Source: VRUE01 sp963727465 (lineage in GTDB: Bacteria > Actinomycetota > Thermoleophilia > Solirubrobacterales > 70-9). From it: a stretch of 64,000 nucleotides of DNA. A program made the translations under genes and the position numbers. Under the pieces are notes generated by a model. It did no database searches and was not told the origin of the DNA. It saw only the letters and a list, made by a program, of their open reading frames with translations. Positions within the stretch are counted from its first letter, which is position 1, and every line of letters starts with the position of its first letter. Below, piece by piece: positions 32,563 through 43,680 of this stretch. Location of the stretch: assembly GCA_963727465.1 (NCBI GenBank), contig CAVSGL010000004.1, positions 92,421 through 156,420 of the forward strand. Reading direction: 5' to 3'.

Positions 32563-35500
32563 ATGCAGCTGACCGAAGAGCGGCTGCTGCTCTCCGCTTC
32601 CGACCTGGTCAATTTCCTTGCCTGCCGCCATCTGACCGCGCTTGAATTCGGTCGCGCCCATGGGCGGGTGCCGGATCCTCCGCAGCGCGCCGCAGACACC
32701 GCCGAGCTGGTAGCTCGAAAGGGAGACGAGTTCGAGCAACGCCATCTCGAAGCGCTACGTGCAGAGTACGGCGACGCGCTCGTCGAGATAGAGACCGGCC
32801 CCGGCTACGAGAAGCTCGCGGAGGCCGCCGCCCACACCCGCAAGGCGATGGAGAGCGGCGCCCCCGTGGTCTACCAGGCGGCATTCGTCAATGGCGACTG
32901 GATGGGCTACGTCAACTTCCTCGAGCGCATCGAGGCGCCATCCGAGCTCGGTGGCTGGAGCTATGAGCCCGCCGACACCAAGCTCGCCCGCTCGCTGAAG
33001 CCATATTTCGTGATCCAGCTCTGCCTATACGCCGACCTAAGTGAGGCGGTCCAGGGACGCAGGCCCGATCACATCCACGTAATCCTCGGCAATGGCGAGC
33101 GCCGAACGCTCGCGCACGCCGACTTCCACTCCTACTTCGGTCGGATGAAAGAGCTCTACGTGGAGACCCTCGCCGACGGGCTCGACGGGACCTACCCCGA
33201 CCCCGTCCCCCATTGCGAGCTGTGCAGGTGGGCCGAGCCGTGCGAGCAGCGGAGAGCTTCTGACGACCACCTGAGCCTTGTCGCCAAACTCGGCGGCGCA
33301 CAGGCAGCCAAGCTGCAGGAGGGCGGGATCAAGACGGTGGAGGCGCTTGCCGCGGCCGAAGTGGATGCACGACCGATTGGCATGGCCGCTGGCACCTTCG
33401 AGCGGTTGCGCTCCCAGGCGTCACTGCAGATGGAGGAGCGGCAAAGCGGCCAGATCAAGCTGCAACGCCTGCGGCCGGAGCCGATCGGCGATGGGCCACT
33501 GCGCGGCTTCGCACGAATGCCCGCCCCCTCCCCCGGCGATGTCTTCTTCGACATCGAGGGAGACCCCTTCTACGACGAGGGGCTCGAGTACCTGTGGGGC
33601 GCCACCTACACCGAGGACCGCGAGCCGACCTTCAAGGCGTTCTGGGGAACCGACAGAGTCGGCGAGAAGACTGCCTTCGAGGCATTCGTCGACTTCGTCT
33701 TCGAGCGGCGCGAGCACTTCCCCGCTATGCACGTCTACCACTACGCGCCATACGAGCGAACCGCGCTGGCACGAATGATGGGCCTGCACGGCAGCCGCGA
33801 GGACGAGGTGGACCGACTACTGCGCGAGCATGTCCTCGTCGACCTCTTCCGGGTTGTCGACCAGGCCCTGCGGATCTCGCGACCCAGCTACTCGCTGAAG
33901 GAGGTCGAGGCTTTCTACGACCAGGGACGCACCGCCGAGGTCAAGCAGGCAGGCGACTCGGTTCTGATGTTCGAGCAATGGCTGCAGGAGGGCGGCGCGG
34001 ACCTGCTCTCCAAGATCGAGGACTACAACAAGGAGGACTGTGACTCGACGCTCCGTCTGCGGGACTGGCTGATCGAGCAACGCGAGCTCACCGAACGAGA
34101 GCACGGCGTGCAGCTCCCGTGGCGACTGCCGGGGCAGCCAACCGAGCCCGATGAGGACGAGACGGATGTACTTGGCGAAACGGTAGAGCTTCAGGAAGCC
34201 CTGCTCGAGGACGTTCCCGCGGACCCCGACGAGCGCAGCGCCGATCAGCGCGAGGCCTGGCTCCTGGCCCAACTGCTCGACTACCACCGGCGTGAGGCAA
34301 AGCCCGCATGGTGGCAGTGGTTCGAACGTCTCGAGCGCACCTCGGCCGAGTTGGCGGAGTTCGATTCGGAGGCGATCGGGGAGCTGAACCCGATCGGCGA
34401 GGCCGTGGCGCTGCCGAAACCGTCGCGGTCCTTCGTCCAGCGCTTCTCCTTCCCCGCGCAAGACCACAAGGTCCGCGCCGGAAAGTTCGCCGACCCCCAT
34501 AGCTGCGGCATTGACCCCGAGACGGGCGAGTCCGACCACAAAGCGAAAACCGTCGAGGTGCTCGATGTCGACGACGCCGCTGGAGAGCTCCGCCTGAAGC
34601 TCAGCAAAGCCCGGCTCAAAGACCCGCCGAAGGCGCTGATCCCCGGCAAGCCTTACAGGACCAACGAGCAGCGGGGCGCCCTGCGTGACATCGCCACCGC
34701 TGCGATCACGAGCGACAGCGGCGAACTCTCGCGCTTCAAGGCGGCCAGCGACATTCTCGGCCGCCGCCTTCCCCGCACCTCCGCAGTAACCCATGGCGAG
34801 GCGCTCCAGGGCGAGGAAGCGAACCTTGAGCAGATCAAACGGGTCGCGGCCGGACTCGAAGAAAGCTATCTCTTCATCCAAGGCCCTCCCGGCTCGGGCA
34901 AGACGTACACCGGCGCGCACGTAATCCTCGACCTGATCGCCGGTGGCAAGCGCGTCGGCGTGACCTCCAACAGCCACAAGGCGATCAACAACATGCTCGC
35001 CGAGGTCGAACGGTTCGCCCGTGCTGGCAAGGTCACCTTTCGCGGCCTCAAGAAGTGGTCCTTGAGCGACCAGGAATACACCCCGCCGGACGCGGATGGC
35101 GCGGATCCTATGATCGGCAACTCGAAGGACAACGCCGACTTCGAGCTCAATGAGGAGCTCGATTTGATGGCCGGAACCGCTTGGCTCTGGTGCCGCGAGG
35201 AGATGCGCCAGTCGGTCGACCATATCGTCGTCGACGAGGCAGGTCAGATCTCGCTGGCGGACGCACTGGCGCTCTCCACCGCGGGAACCAACCTGATCCT
35301 GCTCGGGGACCCCCAGCAGCTCGCCCAGGTGAGCCAGGGGACCCATCCCCCGGGCTCCGGCGTCTCGGTCCTCGAGCACCTGCTCGGCGACCACGGCACG
35401 ATCCCAGCCGAGCGTGGCATCTTCCTCGAGCGACTCGAGGCGGATGCACCCCGACGTCTGCGACTTCGTCTCCGAGGCGATCTACGAAGGACGCCTGCGG

Positions 35501-36043
35501 CCGGCACCAGACTGCGAGAGACAGCGCGTAGACGCCCCTGGCGCGCTGACCGGAACCGGTGTCCGGTCGATCCCGATCGAGCACACCGGCAACTCCCGCC
35601 AGTCACCCGAGGAGGCCGAGCGGATCGGCGCGGAGGTGGCTGACCTCCTTAGCGGGCAGTACACCAACGCGAAAGGCGACCAGGCGGCGCTGTCGCAGGA
35701 CGAGATCATGGTCGTCACCCCCTACAACGCCCAAGTCCGCACCATCCGCCAACAGCTGGACTCACGAGGCTTCACGGAGGTGGCGGTCGGAACCGTCGAC
35801 AAGTTCCAGGGCCAAGAGGCAGCTGTGGTCTTCTTCTCGATGGCGACCTCCTCGGGCGCAGAGATCCCGCGCAACGTCAACTTCCTCTACTCCCGCAACC
35901 GCCTCAATGTCGCGGTCTCCCGCGCCCGCTGCCTCGCAATCCTGGTGGCCAGCCCGGCCCTGATGACCATCGAGTGCAGTACGGTCGAACAAATGCGCTT
36001 GGTCAACGCGCTCTGCCTCCTTGACGAGATGGGACGAGCGTAA
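32563..36043 (+). pseudogene. RecB-like nuclease / SF1 helicase (TM0106-type), frameshifted
   Basis: About 1,160 residues once repaired. The N-terminal third is a RecB/Cas4-like nuclease: ERLLLSASDLVNFLACRHL and, later, CELCRWAEPCEQRR of a metal-cluster-type zinc motif and VFFDIEGDPFYDEGLEYLWG of a second nuclease-like (RNase H-type) module. The C-terminal helicase has Walker A FIQGPPGSGKTYTGAH near residue 768, Walker B DHIVVDEAGQISLAD and, after the break, VAVGTVDKFQGQEAAVVFFS and LNVAVSRAR. The frame changes at 35433 (CGACTCG); removing one A yields LERSRRMHPDV, the expected SF1 sequence. It is first in the island's operon, two bases before the next gene. Confidence 0.85.
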
Positions 36044-37028
36044 GCATGGGGTTCTTCGACCGCTTGCTCGGGAGTAGTGGAGAAATCCCGCCAAGCCCTC
36101 CCCCGGAAGAGCCAAATTTCGAGCTGACGGTGACCATTGGCGACGAGGTCTCGACCTTCTCGATCCCGCGCGTGCCAAGCGAGGACGGACCCGCCTTCAT
36201 CGACCCCCGCCACACCCGGTCCGCTGAAAGTGCCGACCAGTGCTGGGTGTCCTGCCAGCAAGAGGTGGAGGTCGCGAGCCGCCGCATCGCCGGCGGCCTG
36301 TTTTACCGCGGAGAAAACCTCTTGGCCGGCAACCGCGACTTTCCGATCGTTGAGCCCGCCCTGATCGATCCCTCACTCAAGGTCTCCCCGCACGCCTCGG
36401 GTGAAGGCCCGTCACGCTTCTACTGGCCCTCCTACCAGCGCCTCTCCCCCACCGACCGAGCAACCTACCTTGAATGGCTGGCAAGCCCGCGGCGCGCCCG
36501 TGAGGTCTCGCAGTCGCTTGCCTTCCTCTATTTCTACGGGCTCGAGCGACGCCTGCTCCGCGATCCTCAGGAAAGCTCTCCAGCTGCCTCGGAACGAGAC
36601 CTGATCGTGACAGAGCTGGCCCGCCTGAAGGGCGAAGTTGAAGACGACCAAGAGCGCGCGGCCCTGACACATCAGCTCGGTCAGCTCCTCGAGTTCCTTG
36701 AAGCACAGGACTTGCTGCAGGGTCACAGCAATTCACCGCCTCCCAGGGAGCGCTCCGGCTGGCAGGTGCCCTTGTCCCTCAGGTTGATGCTGGGAGAAGT
36801 CGCCAATGCCAGTTTGCCCCTCCCCACTGAGCTCGCCCTGAGCTGGACGCTGACGAGTCCGGAGGCATACCTCCGGACCCCAGCCCAGCGCTGCACCGAG
36901 GAGTTCGCGTCGCTGTTCGAGCGTCGTTACCGAGAGCGGTTCGGTGACGGTCCCCTCTCTGCCAACGTCACGTGAGACGCCCATGATTCGGGAATTACTG
37001 AACCCCGAGGGCGTGATTGGAGCACGTG

Positions 37029-37499
37029 ATGTCGTTGATCAACCGAGACGAAGCCGCCGGCCGCGAAACGGAGCGAGCCGTAGGCGAGAGCAGTGAAGCG
37101 GCCGGCGGGGGCGCCCCGCCGGAGGCGGTCCCCGACCCCGAGCTGAAGCGGGCCAAGCGCCGGCCCTTCACCGCCGAGTACAAGTTGAAGGTCCTCAAGC
37201 AGGCCGACGCCTGCAAGGAGCAGGGCGAGATCGGCGCGCTGTTGCGTCGCGAGGGCCTCTACTCCTCGCACCTCTCGAGCTGGCGCCGCCAGCGCGATAA
37301 AGGCGAGCTGGGACGCAAGCGCGGCCGCAAGGGGGCCGACCCGCTCGAGAAGGAGAACGCCGAGCTGCGCCGCCGCGCCGAGCGCGCCGAGACCGAGCTG
37401 GCCAAGGCGCGCAAGGTGATCGAGGTGCAGGGAAACGTCTCAGCGCTCTTGGAGGACCTGCTCGGGACCGAGAGTGCCGAAGAGAGCACCGAGCGATGA
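37029..37499 (+). CDS. IS3-family OrfA
   Basis: Up to 156 residues (GTG/ATG start uncertain). The helix-turn-helix FTAEYKLKVLKQADACKEQG and ALLRREGLYSSHLSSWRRQR is the OrfA DNA-binding unit, followed by a leucine-zipper-like ENAELRRRAERAETELAKAR. It overlaps orfB by 4 bp, as in IS3 elements, where OrfAB is made by frameshifting. Confidence 0.85.
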   Translation: MSLINRDEAAGRETERAVGESSEAAGGGAPPEAVPDPELKRAKRRPFTAEYKLKVLKQADACKEQGEIGALLRREGLYSSHLSSWRRQRDKGELGRKRGRKGADPLEKENAELRRRAERAETELAKARKVIEVQGNVSALLEDLLGTESAEESTER

Positions 37500-38501
37500 T
37501 CGAGGCCACAGTCGAGGAGCTGACGCCGATCATCGGCACAAGGCCCGCCTGCCGGGCGCTGGGGGCATCGCCGGCGACGATCTACCGCCGCCGGCGCCCA
37601 CCCGAGCCAAGACCGAAGAAGCCGCGGCCCCGCCCGGCACGGGCGCTGAGCGAGGCCGAGCGCGAGGCCGTCCTGGCCAGGCTGCATGACGAGCGGTTCG
37701 TCGACTCCTCGCCCGCCGCGGTGTGGGCGACCTTGCTCGACGAGGGCCGCTACCTGTGCTCGGAGCGGACCATGTATCGGCTGCTCGCCGAGAGCGGCGA
37801 GACGCGCGAGCGCCGCGACCAGCTCACCCACCCGCCCTACGAGAAACCCGAGCTGCTCGCGAAGCGCCCGAACGAGCTCTGGAGTTGGGACATCTCCAAG
37901 CTGAAGGGCCCGGCGAAGTGGACCAGCTACCACCTCTACGTCATCCTCGACGTCTTCAGCCGCTACGTCGTCGGCTGGACCGTGCAGGAGCGCGAGTCGG
38001 CCTCCCTGGCCGAAGCGCTGATCGCGCAAGTCGGCCGAGCAGCAGGTGATCGGCCGCGGGCGGCTCACCCTGCACGCCGACCGCGGCACCTCGATGCGCT
38101 CCAAGCCGGTCGCCTTCCTGCTCGCCGACCTCGGCGTCACCAAGACCCACAGCCGCCCCTACACCTCGAACGACAACCCCTACTCCGAGGCGCAGTTCCG
38201 CACCCTGAAGTACCGGCCGGCCTTCCCCGCCCGCTTCGACTCGATCGAGCAGGCGCGGGAGTTCTGCCGCTTCTTCTTCGACTGGTACAACCACGACCAT
38301 CGCCACTCCGGCATCGGCCTGATGACACCGGCGACCGTCCACCACGGCAAAGCCAAGAAGGCCCGCGCCGCCCGTCAGGCGGTGCTCGCCGCTGCCTACG
38401 CGGCCAACCCCGAGCGCTTCGTGCGGGGGGCGCCGAAGCCGCCCACGCTGCCGACGGCAGCGTGGATCAACAAGCCCGAGTCAGAGGAGGTTGCTCACTA
38501 A
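37496..38501 (+). pseudogene. IS3-family OrfB transposase, frameshifted
   Basis: The DDE catalytic domain is split across frames: first Asp in LWSWDISKLKGPAKW, second in LTLHADRGTSM, Glu in YSEAQFRTLKYRPAF. The frame changes near 38028: ATCGCGCAAGTCGGCC reads through if one A is removed, restoring LIAQSAEQQVIG. About 335 residues if repaired. Either the transposase is dead, which would fix the insertion in place, or the base is an error. Confidence 0.82.
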
Positions 38502-39883
38502 ATTCGAACGACGGGTGTCTCATTTTCGTTGACAGGTACCGGTCTCGCCCTTCCCCTTGGCAAGCAGTTGCAGGTCGGCTACCGGGCCAGCAGCCCGGGT
38601 CTGCAGGAAGTCGAGGAGTCGACCGCGCTTCCCGACATCGCCGACTCGCCGAAGCTGGTCGAGCCACTGCGGGACCTGGCGCGCGACTGCTGCGCCGAGC
38701 TAGACCCCTACAGCCGTCTGCTGGGTCGCAAGCCGACCGAGGCCAAAAGCCTCAAAGGCATCGCGCTGCTGCCGACTCCACTCCTGGAGACCCACGCTCA
38801 CGAGGAGTTGGGGCGGCTGCACGAATTGCTTCAAAAAGCTTCATCCGGTGAGCAGCCATGGTTTCTGGAGGCAGATGCTTTTCTCTCCTGCTGGCCGGAC
38901 ACCCCATCCAAGCTGCCGAAGAAGGAGGCAGTCAGCCTCGCGCAGCTGGTGGAAAAGCTTGGCTTCGGAATCGAGCCCGACGTCCGCTTTGGGGGAAACG
39001 CACCGGCACCGGGCGGGACCGTCGTAGTTTTTCCAGTGCAGGAGCAAGATTCGAGGGCCCCCTCTCCGGCCTATGCGACGGCGACCATGTTGCTGGATCT
39101 GGTCGCGGCGGTTGCGACCGCAGATGGCACCGTCACCGCCGAGGAGGAGCGCCATATCGAGGCACACGTGGAGTCCACGATCGACCTTTATCCCGGCGAG
39201 CGGGAGCGACTACGCGCCCACGTCGAACAGGTGACGCGGTCCAACCCCTCATTCGCGGGGCTTCGCAAGAAGCTTGAGCCGCTCACTGCCGACCAGAAGG
39301 AGCGGATCGGGAGCGGCCTCGTGGCCGTCGCCGCCGCCGACGGCCAAATCTCCCCCCAGGAGGTCAAGATCCTCCGCAAAGTCTTCGGCCTCCTGGGGCT
39401 CGATCCCGAGTCCGTCTATTCGGAGGCCCATTCGGCGGCCGCCGGAGCTGGAATGAATGCAAGCGAGCCGTTTGTCGTCGGCTCAGGCCAACCCGAGGCG
39501 ACACTGGGTCAAGATCCAGGGGAGCTCAACCGCTCGGCAATCGAGGCAAAGCTCGAGGAAACGGCGGCGGTCTCCTCGATGCTCGCCGGCATCTTCGACA
39601 ACGACGATGGCAACGAGGACGATGCCCCTCCAACATCGCCCCCAGCAGAGGCCCGATCATCGACCGGCCTCGATACCGCCCAGGCAGCCTTCGCTCGCGA
39701 CCTGGCCGAACAGCCATCATGGTCGAGAACGGAGATCGAGGAGCTCGCGGCACAGCGCGATCTGCTCGTGGATGGAACTCTCGAGGTAATCAACGACGCA
39801 GCATTCGAGTGCTACGACGCCCCCTTCTCTGAGGGAGACGACCCAATCGAAATAGATCTTGAAGTTGCAAAGGAGATGCTCTC

Positions 39884-41194
39884 GTGAGTCCACAGCAGAA
39901 GATCCGCCCCCGTGAACGCCAGGCGATCCTGACCTCGCTCGGGGCGGGGGTGGTGCCAAGGGTTGGCCAACAGCACATCCAGGTGGGCCGCATCAACGAG
40001 GTGGAGGCGCTGGTCAAGGACATCGACCACATCGCCGAAGGGGGCTCGGCGATCCGGTTCGTGATCGGCGAATACGGATCGGGCAAGACCTTCTTCCTCA
40101 ACCTCGTTCGCTCGATTGCACTCGAAAAGAGACTGGTCGCCGCGAGCGCCGATTTCACCCCCGACCGCCGCCTGCACGCAACGGGGGGGCAGGCGCGGAA
40201 CCTCTATGCAGAGCTGACCAAGAACCTGGCGACGCGGGCCAAACCAGATGGCGGCGCGATGCCGAGCGTGGTCGAGACCTTCGTCACCTCTGCTCTCAAA
40301 CAGGCCACGGAGTCCGGCGCCCAGCCCCAGGCCGTAATCCAGCAGCGCTTGGCCAGCCTCAACGAGATGGTCGGCGGCTACGACTTCGCGCAGGTGATCG
40401 CCTCCTACTGTCGCGGCCACGAGACCGGCAACGAGGCCCTGCAGTCCGATGCGATCCGCTGGCTGCGTGGAGAGTTCTCGACTCGGACGGATGCTCGACA
40501 GGCACTGGGGGTGAGGACGATCATCGACGACGCGAGCGTCTACGACCACCTCAAGCTGCTGGCTCGCTTCGTTCGACTCTCCGGCTACAAGGGCCTCTTC
40601 GTATGCCTGGACGAGCTGGTGAATGTCTACAAGCTCGCCAACTCGCAGGCGCGAAAATCAAATTTCGAGCAGATCCTGAGGATCCTCAACGACACCTTGG
40701 GTGGAGGCGACGGAATCGGATTCGTCCTCGGTGGCACGCCTGACTTTCTGATGGACACGAGGAAGGGTCTATACAGCTACGAGGCGCTGCAAAGTCGCCT
40801 GGCCGAAAACCCGTTTGCCCGCGAAGGCATCGTCGACTACAGCGGCCCGGTCCTCCGCTTGATGAACCTCAGCCCGGAGGACCTCTTCGTGCTCCTGCAA
40901 AATATCCGCAACGTCCACGCGAGCGACGATGAGAACCGGGTGGAGATCCCGGACGAAGCCATAGAGGCATTTATGAGTCACTGCTCTCAGAAGGTGGGAG
41001 ACGCCCACTTCCGCACCCCTCGCAGCAGCGTCAAGGCCTTCGTCAACTTGCTCGCGGTTCTCGACCAGAACCCCGGCTTGCAGTGGTCAAACCTGGTCGA
41101 CAGCGTCGAGCTGGAGTCTGACACGAACCCTGACTTGGAGCCCCTAGACGAGAGCGCCGAGCCCGGCGATGAGCTCACCAGCTTCCAAATCTGA
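39884..41194 (+). CDS. DUF2791 / BrxD-like P-loop ATPase (SngB-like)
   Basis: 436 residues, GTG start overlapping the sngA stop by 4 bp. The opening IRPRERQAILTSLGAGVVPR and QQHIQVGRINEVEALVKDI, then Walker A FVIGEYGSGKTFFLNLVRS near residue 64, are characteristic of DUF2791 ATPases such as BrxD. FVCLDELVNVYKLANS is the Walker B region and FVLGGTPDFLMD the sensor. In BREX and Shango systems this ATPase partners a helicase. It should couple ATP hydrolysis to recruitment of the downstream Lhr-like helicase. Its C-terminus overlaps that gene by 26 bp, so the two are coupled. Confidence 0.88.
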   Translation: MSPQQKIRPRERQAILTSLGAGVVPRVGQQHIQVGRINEVEALVKDIDHIAEGGSAIRFVIGEYGSGKTFFLNLVRSIALEKRLVAASADFTPDRRLHATGGQARNLYAELTKNLATRAKPDGGAMPSVVETFVTSALKQATESGAQPQAVIQQRLASLNEMVGGYDFAQVIASYCRGHETGNEALQSDAIRWLRGEFSTRTDARQALGVRTIIDDASVYDHLKLLARFVRLSGYKGLFVCLDELVNVYKLANSQARKSNFEQILRILNDTLGGGDGIGFVLGGTPDFLMDTRKGLYSYEALQSRLAENPFAREGIVDYSGPVLRLMNLSPEDLFVLLQNIRNVHASDDENRVEIPDEAIEAFMSHCSQKVGDAHFRTPRSSVKAFVNLLAVLDQNPGLQWSNLVDSVELESDTNPDLEPLDESAEPGDELTSFQI

Positions 41195-43418
41195 GGGCGG
41201 CGACCTCTCCACCTCCTACGACCTCCTCAGCGAAGGGGTCCGGCGGTGGGTGCACAAAAGCGGCTGGAGCGCACTTCGTGGCATTCAGGAGGAATCGATC
41301 CCATGGATTCTGACCGGGGATCGAGACCTGATCGTCGCCGCCCCGACCGCAGCGGGCAAGACCGAGGCGGCATTCCTGCCGATCTGCTCCAGCCTCATCG
41401 ACGATCCACCTGCGCAGGGTCTTGGCACCCTCTACATCAGTCCACTCAAGGCCCTGATCAACGACCAGCAGCGCCGGCTGGAACCTCTCTGCGAAGCAAT
41501 CGGAATCCCCGTCAGCAGCTGGCACGGCGACATCTCCGGGAGCCGAAAACGCCGTACCCGCGAGCATCCCGAGGGAGTGCTGTTGATCACGCCGGAGTCG
41601 GTTGAGGGGATCTTCGTCAATCACGGAACTGCCGCCCCTCGGATGTTCAGCGGGCTGCGGTTCATTGTCATCGACGAGCTTCATGCGTTCATCGGTAGCG
41701 AGCGTGGGCGACAGCTACAGTCGCTGCTCCACAGGATCGAGCTGGCGGCAAGGCACAAAGTGGCGAGGATCGGACTGAGCGCCACCCTCGGCGACATGGG
41801 CGTTGCGGTCGCATTCCTGCGGCCGGACCACGGCGATGATGTCGGCCTCGTCGAGTCCTCCCAAGACGGTCGCACGCTGAAGGTGCAGCTACGGGGGTAC
41901 GTCGCTACGCCCCCGCGCGTCGAGACCGGCGACCCCAAGACCGGACCTGCCCTCGAGGATCTCGTGACTGGAGATCAACTCGAAATCTGCGACTACGTGT
42001 ACCGGCACACGCGCGGCTATGACAACCTGGTCTTCGCGAACTCCCGCGCCCAGGTCGAGCAGTACGCCGACCTGCTGCGTCGCCGCTGCGACCGAGAACG
42101 GGTTCCAAATGAGTTCTGGCCGCACCACGGCAACCTCGCAAAAGCTCTACGAGAGGATGTTGAGCAGAGGCTGCGGGAACCCTCGAAGCCAACCACGGCG
42201 GTTTGCACGTTGACCTTGGAGCTGGGCATCGACGTCGGCACCGTCTCCAGCGTCGGGCAGATCGGTGCCCCGTTCTCGGTCGCAGCCATGAGGCAGCGGC
42301 TAGGCAGGTGCGGGCGACGTCCCGACGACGCATCGGCCCTCCGACTCTACGTCAGCGAGCGGAACCTCGAACCGGGAGCTCGCCTCGAAGACACGCTGCG
42401 AGAGGAGACGGTACAGGCCATCGCCGTCGTCGAGCTACTGATCGACCGCTGGTACGAGCCCCCGGTGGATGACGCCCTTCACCTCTCAACCTTGGTGCAG
42501 CAGGTTCTCTCCATGATCGCCCAGCATGGCGGCGCCAAAGCGGACGAGATCTGGCGCGCCCTGTGTGGAAGTGGCCCCTTCGAGTGCGATCCGGCAACCT
42601 TCTCGGACCTGTTGCGCGGTCTCGCCAAGCGAGAGGTGATCCAGCAGGTCGGCGACGGAGACCTGATCTTGGGGCCGAAGGGGGAGCAGATCGTCGGCCA
42701 CTACAGCTTCTACGCCGCCTTCACCACGCCCGAGGAGTACAGGCTGACGGCGGATGGCGTTGAGATCGGTTCGCTGCCGATCAGCTTCTCACCACCCGAG
42801 GGGTCTCACCTGATTTTTGGCGGTCGCCGCTGGACCGTCCTCGTAGTCGACCACGAGAGACGGGTGATATCGGTTAGTCCATCGGAAGCTGGGCGCGTGC
42901 CCGTGTTCCACGGTGGGGGCGGCGAGATCCACAAAGGGGTTCGAATGCGGATGCGGGAGATATACAAGGGCGAGGAGGTACCGGCATACCTGGACCCCAT
43001 CGGCAGGCAACTGCTGAATGAGGGCCGGCGAGCCTTCGGCGAGCTGGGTCTCGACCGACGGCAACTGGTCGAGCGCCGGTCCGACACCATGTTTTTCCCT
43101 TGGGAGGGAGATCGTGTGATGAACACCCTGGCGCTTGGACTGACCCTTGCCGGCTGCCCTGCCCACTGCGAGGGTGTCGCCGTCGTCGCTCCCAAGACAT
43201 CAGCCGCCGAGCTGACCGAGGCCCTGCAGACCACCTTCGTCGATGATCAACCCGACGCGGTCGCCATTGCTTCCCAGGCTGGAGCGCTGGAACTTGAGAA
43301 GCACCATTGGATGATTGATGAACACCTGCTAGCGCGCGATTTCGCGGCGACCCATCTTGATGTCAAACGGGCAACCCGATCCATAGCCGACGCCCTGAGT
43401 GCAAATGCTCGTACTTAG
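41169..43418 (+). CDS. Lhr-like DEAD/DEAH SF2 helicase (SngC-like)
   Basis: 749 residues. Motif I is VAAPTAAGKTEAAFLPIC near residue 57, motif II VIDELHAFIGSERG, motif III GLSATLGDM, and the second RecA domain has LELGIDVGTVSSVGQIGAP and MRQRLGRCGRR (motif VI). The C-terminal half, with a winged-helix and a beta-rich region, resembles the Lhr-type or BrxHI helicases. In Shango, SngC is a helicase of this kind. Partner genes lie immediately upstream in one operon. From 43419 to 43680 no gene is recognisable. Confidence 0.9.
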   Translation: MSSPASKSEGGDLSTSYDLLSEGVRRWVHKSGWSALRGIQEESIPWILTGDRDLIVAAPTAAGKTEAAFLPICSSLIDDPPAQGLGTLYISPLKALINDQQRRLEPLCEAIGIPVSSWHGDISGSRKRRTREHPEGVLLITPESVEGIFVNHGTAAPRMFSGLRFIVIDELHAFIGSERGRQLQSLLHRIELAARHKVARIGLSATLGDMGVAVAFLRPDHGDDVGLVESSQDGRTLKVQLRGYVATPPRVETGDPKTGPALEDLVTGDQLEICDYVYRHTRGYDNLVFANSRAQVEQYADLLRRRCDRERVPNEFWPHHGNLAKALREDVEQRLREPSKPTTAVCTLTLELGIDVGTVSSVGQIGAPFSVAAMRQRLGRCGRRPDDASALRLYVSERNLEPGARLEDTLREETVQAIAVVELLIDRWYEPPVDDALHLSTLVQQVLSMIAQHGGAKADEIWRALCGSGPFECDPATFSDLLRGLAKREVIQQVGDGDLILGPKGEQIVGHYSFYAAFTTPEEYRLTADGVEIGSLPISFSPPEGSHLIFGGRRWTVLVVDHERRVISVSPSEAGRVPVFHGGGGEIHKGVRMRMREIYKGEEVPAYLDPIGRQLLNEGRRAFGELGLDRRQLVERRSDTMFFPWEGDRVMNTLALGLTLAGCPAHCEGVAVVAPKTSAAELTEALQTTFVDDQPDAVAIASQAGALELEKHHWMIDEHLLARDFAATHLDVKRATRSIADALSANART

Positions 43419-43680
43419 CTCGACCGTCGAAGTACGAATGCCCCCCCAGACGCTGCGATGCCCCTTTGGGACCTCAGCTACGATTGCTGCATCAATGGCG
43501 GCAACGCCTTCGGCAACAGGATTCGACGCGCCACGGCAACACGACGGCAACAGCAAGGGCGTCTTCTCAGGATGCGCGAACGCTGCCGATTCCGCAACGT
43601 GCCTGACACCTGTTACCGCGAGCGTTACCGCCAAACAAGAAAATGGCCCTCTCACGGATGAGATTGGCTTGCTAGAGCCA

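Larger units (their letters stand above)
36960..38534 (+). mobile_element. IS3-family insertion sequence in sngA
   Basis: Imperfect terminal inverted repeats TGCCAACGTCACGTGAGACG (from 36960) and TGTCAACGAAAATGAGACAC (complement, ending 38534), with TG/CA ends. A clear target duplication was not found; GGT at 36949-36951 and 38541-38543 is one possibility if the true ends lie a few bases further out. Carries orfA and a frameshifted orfB. Confidence 0.8.
36046..39887 (+). pseudogene. TerB-domain protein (SngA-like), split by IS3
   Basis: N-terminal half (36046-about 36951) is TerB-N-like: FYWPSYQRLSPTDRATYLEW, then LAFLYFYGLERRLL. The C-terminal half (from about 38544) continues LALPLGKQLQVGYRASSPGL and has a TerB core TMLLDLVAAVATADGTVT with paired acidic repeats VAVAAADGQISPQEVKIL, then the TerB-C region. 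Joining after codon GGT at 36949-36951 to 38544 keeps the frame, for about 749 residues. The interruption is the IS3 element. TerB protein plus DUF2791 ATPase plus helicase is the composition of the Shango antiphage system, in which SngA has this domain. Original protein inactivated. Confidence 0.82.

Noticed and set aside
32563..43418. BREX or DISARM system
   Set aside because: No PglZ, BrxA/B, methyltransferase or PLD protein; only the DUF2791 ATPase and helicase overlap with BREX-type parts, with a TerB protein as third partner.
43419..43680. An integrase remnant between the helicase and tRNA-Glu
   Set aside because: Expected for a tRNA-borne island, but no recombinase motif could be read in any frame.
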